Assembly: GCA_946481615.1 (NCBI GenBank)
Contig: CAMLOR010000091.1
Coordinates: 1 to 11,510 of the forward strand
Direction of reading: 5' to 3'
From: an uncultured Aquimonas sp.
Lineage (GTDB): Bacteria > Pseudomonadota > Gammaproteobacteria > Xanthomonadales > Xanthomonadaceae
DNA: 11,510 bases
Positions 1-6,051 of the stretch are shown here, piece after piece. Both the position numbers and the translations under genes were made by a program. Positions within the stretch are counted from its first letter, which is position 1. Every line of letters starts with the position of its first letter. The notes beneath the pieces were generated by a model that was not told where the DNA came from, searched no databases, and saw only the letters and a list, made by a program, of their open reading frames with translations.

Positions 1-2
1 CG

Positions 3-1556
3 CAGGCCGGCGCCAAGGGCGCCATCATGCGCGCGGCGCTGGTCACCACCAGCGGCGGCACGCTCGATCTCGAGTTCCTGCACGTGCTGGAGAACCCGGC
101 GCTCAATGCCATCGAGATCCGCGCCATCGAAGGCGCGCCCAACATCGCGCCGGTGGCGCGCGACGATTACGCCGGCGTCGCAACCGGCGGCGGCGTCGCG
201 ATCCCCGTGCTCGCCAACGACAACGACAGCGACGGCGCGCTCGACCCGGGCAGTCTCGTCGTGGTGCAGGCGCCCGCGTCCGGCACCGTGCAGGCGGCCG
301 GCGGCGCCTTCACCTACACGCACGGCGGCGGTGCGGCCTGGTCGGATCGGTTCGTCTACGCGGTGCGGGACGACGACGGCGATCTTTCCAATCCGGCCAC
401 CGTGCGCGTGCGCCGCAACGTGGCCGCGCTGCCGGCCGATGCGGACGGCGACGGCGCGGCCAACGAGACCGATCCGGACGACGACAACGACGGCCGGCCC
501 GACACCACGGATGCCTTCGCGCTCGATCCCGTTGACGGTCTGTCGACACCGTTGCCGTGCCATCTCGATTTCGTGCCTGCGAAGGCGGCGGGCGGGCTGT
601 TCGGGCTGGGCTTCACCGGCCTGATGTCGAACGGCGGCAGCAACTACGCCGCGCTGTTCGATGCGGCGCGCGTGTTCATCGCCGACGAGGCGCCGCGGCT
701 GACGCTCGCCAACATCGACGACGGCACCGCCGCCGGCAGCGCGAACTCGTTGACGCAGGGCTACCAGTTCGGCGTGGACATCGATGCGGCGGACGACATG
801 TTCGTGGTGCGCGCCGAACTGCAGGCGCCCTTCTTCGACGGCACGCCGCAGGCCGGCCAGCTGCAGGGCGTGCAGATCGGCCGCGGCACGCAGGATGCCT
901 TCGTCGCGCTGCTGCTGGACGGCTCGAGCATGCAACTGAAGCTGCATCGCGAGGAGGCCGGCCAGGCCACGGTGCTGCCGATCGCGGCATCCGGCCTCGC
1001 CGATGCGCAGCGCATCGAACTGATGCTGCTCGTGAATCCGCAGTCGGCGGCGCTGCGGCCGATGATCGCCGTCGATGGTGGCGCGCCGCAATTCGTCGGC
1101 GAGCTTTCGCCGCTGCCGGCGGCGTGGTTCTCGGGCACGGATGCGCAGGGATTGGCGGTGGGTTTGATCGCTACCTCGGCGGGTGCGGCACCGGCCTTCG
1201 CGGCGCACTGGCAAGCGTTCGAGGCCAATTGGCTGGCGGCCGACGACATCTACGACTTCGGCAGCCCGACCGGCACGCGCACGCTCGCGGTGCAGACCAA
1301 CGACGCCGCGGCCGCCGGCCGGCGCATCGCCGCGCTGGGCGCGCCGGACCGCGGCGGCAGCGTGACCCTGCACGACAATGGCACCCCGACGCTGTACCTC
1401 GACGACACCGTGCGCTACACGGCTGCGCCAGCCGCCGCCGGCATCGAGACCTTCACCTACACGGTGAGCACGGGCTCCGGCTGGAACGCGACCGCCGTCG
1501 TGGCCGTGGGGCTCGGCGGCGGTGCGTCGATCTTCGGCGACGGGTTCGAGGACTGA
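3..1556 (+). CDS. Secreted multidomain protein with malectin end, Ig-like, calcium-repeat and lectin-like domains (5' partial)
   Basis: The frame is open to the left edge of the window, so this is the C-terminal 517 residues of a longer protein; the ATG at 27 lies inside a domain and is not the real start. Residues about 1-41 match the end of a malectin carbohydrate-binding domain (GTLDLEFLHVLENP then NAIEIR). Next come an Ig-like/cadherin-like domain (about 50-136, with VLANDNDSDG), an aspartate-rich thrombospondin type-3-like calcium segment (146-176, DADGDG, DPDDDNDG), a concanavalin/LamG-like region (about 188-410, assignment tentative), a second Ig-like domain (about 414-505) and a terminal IFGDGFED tail. 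The family pattern is an extracellular carbohydrate-binding or glycan-processing protein; any catalytic domain would lie upstream of the window. It converges on the beta-helix gene, with the stops 7 bp apart. Coding is clear; the exact function is unknown. Confidence 0.88.
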   Translation, partial: QAGAKGAIMRAALVTTSGGTLDLEFLHVLENPALNAIEIRAIEGAPNIAPVARDDYAGVATGGGVAIPVLANDNDSDGALDPGSLVVVQAPASGTVQAAGGAFTYTHGGGAAWSDRFVYAVRDDDGDLSNPATVRVRRNVAALPADADGDGAANETDPDDDNDGRPDTTDAFALDPVDGLSTPLPCHLDFVPAKAAGGLFGLGFTGLMSNGGSNYAALFDAARVFIADEAPRLTLANIDDGTAAGSANSLTQGYQFGVDIDAADDMFVVRAELQAPFFDGTPQAGQLQGVQIGRGTQDAFVALLLDGSSMQLKLHREEAGQATVLPIAASGLADAQRIELMLLVNPQSAALRPMIAVDGGAPQFVGELSPLPAAWFSGTDAQGLAVGLIATSAGAAPAFAAHWQAFEANWLAADDIYDFGSPTGTRTLAVQTNDAAAAGRRIAALGAPDRGGSVTLHDNGTPTLYLDDTVRYTAAPAAAGIETFTYTVSTGSGWNATAVVAVGLGGGASIFGDGFED

Positions 1557-1569
1557 CGTCCCGTCAGTC
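1551..1569. terminator. Perfect hairpin spanning both convergent stop codons
   Basis: GACTGACG (1551-1558) and CGTCAGTC (1562-1569) are perfect 8-bp arms around a 3-nt TCC loop. With a 3-nt bulge (1548-1550) the stem extends by TTC (1545-1547) against GAA (1570-1572). Each arm holds one of the two TGA stops (1554-1556 plus strand, 1564-1566 minus strand). There is no T-run on either side, so it is not a canonical intrinsic terminator. It may act as a bidirectional mRNA-end hairpin. Confidence 0.45.
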
Positions 1570-3264
1570 GAAGCCGTTGCGGAACAGCGCACCATCGCCG
1601 GTTTCCGGCGGCGTCGTATCGCCACCGCCCGAGCCGGTGCCCGAGCCGGACGCGGCGCCGAACTCGTAGGCACCGATGTCGGCCGGCGCGCTGCGCGCGA
1701 GTCCGCGGTAATCCGTCGCCGGCGCGCTGGCGCTGTCGGCGGCGCCGATCAGCGGCGAGCCAGGCAGCGGCGTCGGGTCGAAGCTCGCCGACAGCGCGCT
1801 GGCGATCATCGGCAGCACCGTGCACAGGCTGCCCGCCGGGCAGGCACCGTTCTTCACGCCGCTGACGAGATTGTTCTTCCACGTCACCTTCTCGCTGCCG
1901 CCATCCGAATAGTGGCCGCAGCTGCGATCCCACGGCTGGCGCCAGTCGACTTCGCCCATCATCAGATTGTTGGTGAAATTGAGCTGCGCAGCCGTGCCGC
2001 CGCTGCCGCTGAGCACCAGGCAATCGCCCTGGCTGGTGATCGTGTTGTTCACGATGTTCGCCACGCTCGCCGTGTGCAGGCCGATCGACAGCGCATTGCC
2101 CAGCGCGCGGCAGTGGTCGCCGTCGAACATATTCTTCCAGCCCGCGAAGTATGCGCAGTTGCCCACGATCACCGAGTTCTCGATCAGCGAATCGCCCTTG
2201 GTCTTGAGCTGGTTGCCGGCGTTGCCCTCGGCCCAGGTGCGGCGGATGGTGACGCGGCCGCCTTCCTTCATGTACAGCAGATCCAGGCCGTCGCTGGTGT
2301 TGTGATGGATCATGGAGTCTTCGATGATCCAGTGGCCCGCCGTCGCGCCGGTGCCGAGGCCGTCGCCGTAACCGCCGGCGGTCTGGCCCCAGCAACCCCA
2401 GGGTTCGCCGCCCGGCCAGCGCTCGCCGCAACCGTTCCACGAAAGCTCCAGCTCACGGAAGACGATGGTGCCGGCGTTGGTGTCATCGTTCGGAATGTCG
2501 CCATCCCAGCCGGCCCAGCCGTTGCCGCGGATCGTCATGCGCTCCATCGTCCAGTCGGTGAGACGGCCCGCATGCACGCCGCGATTCGCCATGCCGTGCA
2601 CGTTGACGTCGGTGAGCGCAACGTTCTTCGAGTCGCTGGCCTTGATGCCCACGCCGGCCCACTTGCCCCACGGCGCGGCGTCGCGGTTGCACTTGATGAT
2701 CTCGCCCTCGCACACGCCGCCATGGCAGTGCTGGTCGATGCAGCTCTCGTGGTCGGTGATCTCGATGTTCGAGACCTCGACGTTCGAGCTGTTCTGCAGG
2801 TTGAGCACCATCGAGGCGCGCTCGGTGCCCCACAGCTCGGGCGCGGTGGCGCCGCGGCCGACGATGCGCGTGGGCTGCGAAGCGGACGGGCCGCTCGGCA
2901 CCGCCGTCATGTAGCAGTCCCAGCTCCACGACTGATGGCAGAGCACGGCGCCGGGGGCGCCCAGGCCCATCATGTAGCTGCCCGAGTCGATGGTGAGCGT
3001 GTCGCCGCCGGTGATGCGCGCGGGGCCGCCCGGCGGCAGCGCGAAGAACGGGTGCTTCCAGGCGCAGGCCTGGCCCGAGCCGGAACCGGAATAGGCGGCG
3101 TCCGCCTTGCCGGTGCATTGCGTGGCATCGCCGCCGTCGAGGCGCACGAAGAAGTTGGCCGCGGACGAGTCCGCCGACGCGAGCGTCGCCGCCGAGAAGA
3201 TCACGGAAGCGAGGAGCGCACGAACGGAGCGCCGGCCGAAGGCCGACTGGATCGAGTTCTTCAA
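1564..3264 (-). CDS. Secreted right-handed beta-helix protein with choice-of-anchor-Q-like domain and C-terminal GFD tail
   Basis: Predicted 566 aa. I chose the TTG start at 3264 because AGGGGA lies 5 nt upstream and it directly yields a Sec signal peptide: basic QSAFGRRSVR, hydrophobic core ALLASVIFSAATL, cleavage near ASA or SSA. In-frame ATGs at 3321 and 3303 would add a charged leader that reads through this ribosome-binding site. Residues about 37-480 form a right-handed parallel beta-helix (pectate-lyase-like fold), with repeated short strands and Asn/Gly turns, GNGWAGWDGD (247-256), CWGQTAGGYGDGLGT (291-305), NTSDGLDLLY (322-331) and GNQLK (350-354). There are 16 cysteines, which suits an oxidising extracytoplasmic site. 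Residues about 495-535 (SPLIGA, TDYRG, ADIGAYEF) look like a choice-of-anchor Q domain. A Gly/Ser/Thr linker follows, then ALFRNGFD. Possible roles are polysaccharide lyase, epimerase or glycan binding. The substrate cannot be read from sequence. Confidence 0.88.
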   Translation of the reverse strand: MKNSIQSAFGRRSVRALLASVIFSAATLASADSSAANFFVRLDGGDATQCTGKADAAYSGSGSGQACAWKHPFFALPPGGPARITGGDTLTIDSGSYMMGLGAPGAVLCHQSWSWDCYMTAVPSGPSASQPTRIVGRGATAPELWGTERASMVLNLQNSSNVEVSNIEITDHESCIDQHCHGGVCEGEIIKCNRDAAPWGKWAGVGIKASDSKNVALTDVNVHGMANRGVHAGRLTDWTMERMTIRGNGWAGWDGDIPNDDTNAGTIVFRELELSWNGCGERWPGGEPWGCWGQTAGGYGDGLGTGATAGHWIIEDSMIHHNTSDGLDLLYMKEGGRVTIRRTWAEGNAGNQLKTKGDSLIENSVIVGNCAYFAGWKNMFDGDHCRALGNALSIGLHTASVANIVNNTITSQGDCLVLSGSGGTAAQLNFTNNLMMGEVDWRQPWDRSCGHYSDGGSEKVTWKNNLVSGVKNGACPAGSLCTVLPMIASALSASFDPTPLPGSPLIGAADSASAPATDYRGLARSAPADIGAYEFGAASGSGTGSGGGDTTPPETGDGALFRNGFD

Positions 3265-3269
3265 GGACT

Positions 3270-3275
3270 TCCCCT
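3270..3275 (-). promoter_or_regulatory. Shine-Dalgarno AGGGGA that fixes a TTG start
   Basis: AGGGGA on the minus strand lies 5 nt before TTG at 3264. It is the best ribosome-binding site in this leader and supports TTG over the upstream in-frame ATGs. Confidence 0.6.
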
Positions 3276-3364
3276 GTGGGTGGCGTGTCGGAACGGCGCG
3301 CATTCTGCGTGCGCGACACAATCCGTAACGGGTCGCCGATCACGGAACCACGAGGAAATATTAC

Positions 3365-3384
3365 CGAAGGCGGAAAAACCTTCG
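3365..3384. repeat. Inverted repeat CGAAGG-N8-CCTTCG in the leader
   Basis: CGAAGG (3365-3370) and CCTTCG (3379-3384) are perfect 6-bp arms around CGGAAAAA. It lies about 100 nt upstream of the TTG start of the beta-helix gene. It could be a 5'-UTR hairpin or an operator-like site. On the minus strand the loop, not the flank, carries the T-run, so it is not a terminator for that strand. Confidence 0.35.
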
Positions 3385-3540
3385 CACGATTCAGGAGCGC
3401 GTTTGGCGAATCACTTCATTTTAACGAAGACACTGTCGGGCCCGCTGCGCCATGGCACGCGTTGTGCGTGCACAAGCCGCTGTTTTTCATGGGCTCGGTG
3501 TGGGCATGACGGGGCTCGCCGGAGCTGTCCGTCCGCGTGC

Positions 3541-3564
3541 AAAAACCGCGAATAACGGGCGCGG
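3541..3564 (-). terminator. Rho-independent terminator of the second beta-helix gene
   Basis: Read on the minus strand: CCGCG (3564-3560), a 9-nt loop, CGCGG (3550-3546), then TTTTT (3545-3541). It starts 22 nt past the TGA of the beta-helix gene at 3587. The stem is short but entirely G/C and is followed immediately by five Ts. It implies that the two beta-helix paralogs are separate transcription units. Confidence 0.65.
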
Positions 3565-3579
3565 CAAATTTATGTAGGC

Positions 3580-3609
3580 AAGATAATCAGCGGACGCAGC
3601 GATTATCTT
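3580..3609. repeat. AT-rich perfect inverted repeat over the stop codon
   Basis: AAGATAATC (3580-3588) and GATTATCTT (3601-3609) are perfect 9-bp arms around a 12-nt loop. The TGA of the upstream beta-helix gene (3589-3587) lies at the edge of one arm. Its base composition is unlike the GC-rich surroundings. Together with the GC hairpin 15 bp away it makes a double-hairpin 3' end. Confidence 0.5.
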
Positions 3610-4975
3610 CCGGACAAAATGCGCCGCGGGTACGGATGAACTCGTTGCCGTGCAGCGCAAGGGCAGGCGCGCCGGCGTGGGCGTAGAAGCCGCAGCTGGC
3701 GCGCGCGGGCTCGTTCCACAGCGGCGAGCCGGTGAAGCGATTGCCGCGAATGCTCACTGCCGTGTCCGCCGTGCCGCCCTCGGTGACGAGCAGGCAGTCG
3801 CCCTCGCCGCCCAGCACGTTGTCTTCGACGGCGATGCCGGCGTCGCCGAGCTTGACCACCAAGGCGTTGCCCCCGGCACGGCAGAGGTCGCCCGGCGCCA
3901 GCCCGTGGCGGCCGAGTTCGCTGCAGCTGCCCTGCAGCGTCGAATTCCGCACCTGGATCCGGTGCGATGCCTTGAGCTGGTTGCCGGCGTTGGCTTCGAA
4001 GCGCGAATCGACGACGTCGATGCTGCCCGCCGGCGTGAGGTAAAGCAGATCGAGGCCATCGCTGGCGTTGTGGTGCACGTGCATGCGCTCGAAGCGCCAG
4101 TTTCCGCCGGTGGCCGCCGTGCCGAGCCCATCGCCATAACCGCCTGCCGATTGGCCCCAGCAGCCGAAAGGCTGTCCCGAGGGGTGACGCTCCGCACAGC
4201 CATTCCAGGCGATCTCCACCTGCTCGAAGCGCAGCGAACCGGCGTTGGCGCTGCCCTCGCCCATGTCGCCGTCCCAGCCGGCCCAGCCGTTGCCCGCGAT
4301 GCGCACGCGCTGCAGCGTCCAGTCGCGCAGGCCGCCGGCGTGCACGCCGCGCAGGGCGAAGCCGTGGATGTCGAGATCGCGCAGAAGAACGTCCGAGGCA
4401 TGTTTCGCGCGCAGTCCGGTGCCGGCCCAATCGCCGTAAGGAAAGCGGTCGCGCTCGCAACGCGCGACTTCGCTTGCGCATTCGCCGCCGTGGCAGTGGT
4501 TCTCCACGCAACTGGCGTGATCGGTCAGTTCCAGGCAGGCGAGTTCGACGTGTGCGCTGCCGGACAGATCGAAGATCTGCTGCGCGCGCTCGGCACCCCA
4601 CAACTCCGGCTTCGCCGAGCAATCGCCCAGAATGCGCGTCGGTTGTCCGGCACGGCCGGCAGGCAACGGCGGCATGGTGCAATCCCAGGGGAACGCCTCG
4701 CTGCAACGCGCGGCGCCCGGCGCGCCCAGGCCGATGCGATAACTGCCGGCAGCGATGTGCAGCGTGTCGCCGCCTGCCATCCGCGGGGCTTCTCCGGGCG
4801 GCAACGCGAAGAACGGGTGCGACCACGCGCAGTGACCATCGGGCGCGCGTGCGGCGTCGCGAGTGCCGTCGCATTGCGTGGCATCGCCGCCGTCCGGCCG
4901 GATGTAGAAGTCCGCCGCCAGCGCCTCTGCCGCCGACAACATCGCCAGCGCGCCGATCAACCATCGGCCCATCAT
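3587..4975 (-). CDS. Secreted right-handed beta-helix protein, tandem paralog without anchor domain or tail
   Basis: Predicted 462 aa. Start ATG 4975 (or the adjacent ATG 4972) is chosen because the signal peptide MMGRWLIGALAMLSAAEALA with an ALA-A cleavage site begins there and GGAG lies 8 nt upstream; the open frame continues to 5026 but adds an unlikely leader. The mature part aligns end to end with the neighbour at 1564-3264: RPDGGDATQC, CAWSHPFFALPPG, GNGWAGWDGD (228-237), CWGQSAGGYGDGLGT (272-286), NASDGLDLLY (303-312), GNQLK (331-335). It has 18 cysteines: all 16 of the paralog plus Cys119 and Cys147. It stops at CPEDNRCVR, where the paralog goes on into its anchor-Q-like region and tail. 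That predicts a freely secreted or periplasmic form. The fold call is solid; enzymatic activity (lyase-like) is only a possibility. Confidence 0.88.
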   Translation of the reverse strand: MMGRWLIGALAMLSAAEALAADFYIRPDGGDATQCDGTRDAARAPDGHCAWSHPFFALPPGEAPRMAGGDTLHIAAGSYRIGLGAPGAARCSEAFPWDCTMPPLPAGRAGQPTRILGDCSAKPELWGAERAQQIFDLSGSAHVELACLELTDHASCVENHCHGGECASEVARCERDRFPYGDWAGTGLRAKHASDVLLRDLDIHGFALRGVHAGGLRDWTLQRVRIAGNGWAGWDGDMGEGSANAGSLRFEQVEIAWNGCAERHPSGQPFGCWGQSAGGYGDGLGTAATGGNWRFERMHVHHNASDGLDLLYLTPAGSIDVVDSRFEANAGNQLKASHRIQVRNSTLQGSCSELGRHGLAPGDLCRAGGNALVVKLGDAGIAVEDNVLGGEGDCLLVTEGGTADTAVSIRGNRFTGSPLWNEPARASCGFYAHAGAPALALHGNEFIRTRGAFCPEDNRCVR

Positions 4976-5052
4976 CGCCGCCGCTCCATACCGCGTTTCC
5001 GCGCCCTTCCCACCGGTTCGCACCAACCCGCATCCCGCGCGACTTTCCTCAC

Positions 5053-5118
5053 CCGTTCGTGGTGAGCGTGTCGAACCCGGGCCCCGACGCTACGGCTCGA
5101 CAGGTCCACCGCGAATGG
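5053..5118. repeat. REP-like imperfect inverted repeat between the operon end and the beta-helix gene
   Basis: Two 25-nt arms (5053-5077 and 5094-5118) are inverted copies matching at 19 of 25 positions, with a 16-nt GC-rich loop. The left arm core TTCGTGGTGAGCGTGTCGAA resembles a dispersed extragenic element seen in many proteobacterial genomes (recalled, not searched). That arm can also fold alone (GTTCG 5055-5059 with CGAAC 5072-5076). The element lies 10-75 nt past the stop of the last operon gene, where it could stabilise or end the transcript. Confidence 0.55.
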
Positions 5119-5127
5119 TGTTCGTAC

Positions 5128-6051
5128 TCAAGCCCGCAGCATCGGCCATGCCGAGCGCGGCAGCAGGCTGCGTACCAAGGCCTTGGCCGCGCCCATGGAG
5201 GCCTGGTATTGCATCGACTGCGCCAGCGCGGTGCGCGCCTGGGCGGTGCGGCCGTGTTCGAGCAGGCGATAGCCGTACTCGTACAGGTACATCGCGTAGC
5301 GCGCGCGGATGCGGTCGCGATGCTGGTTGGCGAACTCCGGATGCGCCCGCACGAAGCGATCGAGGATCAGCAGATCGTTGCGCGCATCGAGGTCGAAGTC
5401 CTCGCGGCTCAGGCTCCCGGGGCGGATGGTACGGTCGAGCAGCGCCGCATCCACGCAACCGATGCGGTATTTCGCCAGCAACCGCAGGAACAACTCGTTG
5501 TCCTCGCCCACGCGCAGCGCCGGGTCGAAGTGCCCGACCTCGTCGAGGCAACGCCGCGGCACGAGCACGGACGAAAGAATGAGGAAGAAATCGCAAAAGA
5601 AGTCCAGCAGCACGTTACCCTGCGCCAGGCGCGATTGCCGTACCCAATGCTCGACCGGGTGCCCGAACTCGTCGACGAAGCGGCAGCCGCAATGGATCAG
5701 CCCGAGTTCGCGGTCGGACTGCCACAGCGCCACCTGGCGCGCCAGCTTGGTCGGCTCCCAGGCATCGTCGCTGTCGAGGAAGGCGATCAACTCGCCGCCG
5801 CTCGCCGCGATGCCGTAGTTGCGCGCCGCGGCCGGGCCGGCGTTGGCCTGGCGCAGCGCCAGCACGCGCGCGTTGCGCTCGGCGTAGCCTTCGGCGATCA
5901 GCGGCGTATCGTCGCAGGAGCCGTCGTCGACCACGACCAGCTCCAGGCAATCGGCGGGATAACGCTGCGCCAGCACCGACTCGATCGCGCGCGACAGATA
6001 GGCCTGGCTGTTGTAGGCCGGCATCACCACGCTCACGGTGGGAACGTTCAC
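5128..6051 (-). CDS. Family 2 glycosyltransferase, last gene of the polysaccharide operon
   Basis: 307 aa with a GTG start at 6051 that overlaps the galE stop (GTGA). Upstream extension of the frame runs inside galE and is not used; the first ATG is inside the catalytic fold. GT-A fold: VSVVMPAYN (6-14), nucleotide-binding VVVDDGS (39-45), NAGPAAARN (70-78), the DXD-type metal site DSDD (93-96), and GEDNELFLRL (182-191) with a likely catalytic-base acidic pair at 183-184. The C-terminal 60 residues are helical and TPR-like. It would transfer a sugar from a nucleotide donor to a growing lipid-linked oligosaccharide on the cytoplasmic face. Donor and linkage are unknown. It resembles the GT2 at 7165-8091 in size and in its helical tail, which suggests an old duplication. 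Confidence 0.92.
   Translation of the reverse strand: MNVPTVSVVMPAYNSQAYLSRAIESVLAQRYPADCLELVVVDDGSCDDTPLIAEGYAERNARVLALRQANAGPAAARNYGIAASGGELIAFLDSDDAWEPTKLARQVALWQSDRELGLIHCGCRFVDEFGHPVEHWVRQSRLAQGNVLLDFFCDFFLILSSVLVPRRCLDEVGHFDPALRVGEDNELFLRLLAKYRIGCVDAALLDRTIRPGSLSREDFDLDARNDLLILDRFVRAHPEFANQHRDRIRARYAMYLYEYGYRLLEHGRTAQARTALAQSMQYQASMGAAKALVRSLLPRSAWPMLRA

Larger units (their letters stand above)
3265..3540. other. Spacer and leader upstream of the tail-bearing beta-helix gene
   Basis: No convincing gene lies here. The stretch at about 3340-3430 is distinctly AT-richer than its surroundings and probably contains the minus-strand promoter of the beta-helix gene. The best -10-like hexamer is TAAAAT on the minus strand (3418-3423, 5/6 to consensus), but no good -35 sits at 16-18 bp from it. 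A second candidate, TAATAT at about 3359-3364, is weaker. An inverted repeat at 3365-3384 lies between them. The promoter itself is therefore unresolved. Confidence 0.4.

Noticed and set aside
1522..3555. Long plus-strand open frame opposite the first beta-helix gene (677 codons)
   Set aside because: Composition is Arg/Ala/Val/His-rich without domains; it mirrors the real minus-strand gene, which has a signal peptide and a conserved paralog. It is a high-GC shadow.
3650..5065. Plus-strand open frame opposite the second beta-helix gene
   Set aside because: It is again antisense to a well-supported gene, has low-complexity composition and shows no recognisable motif.
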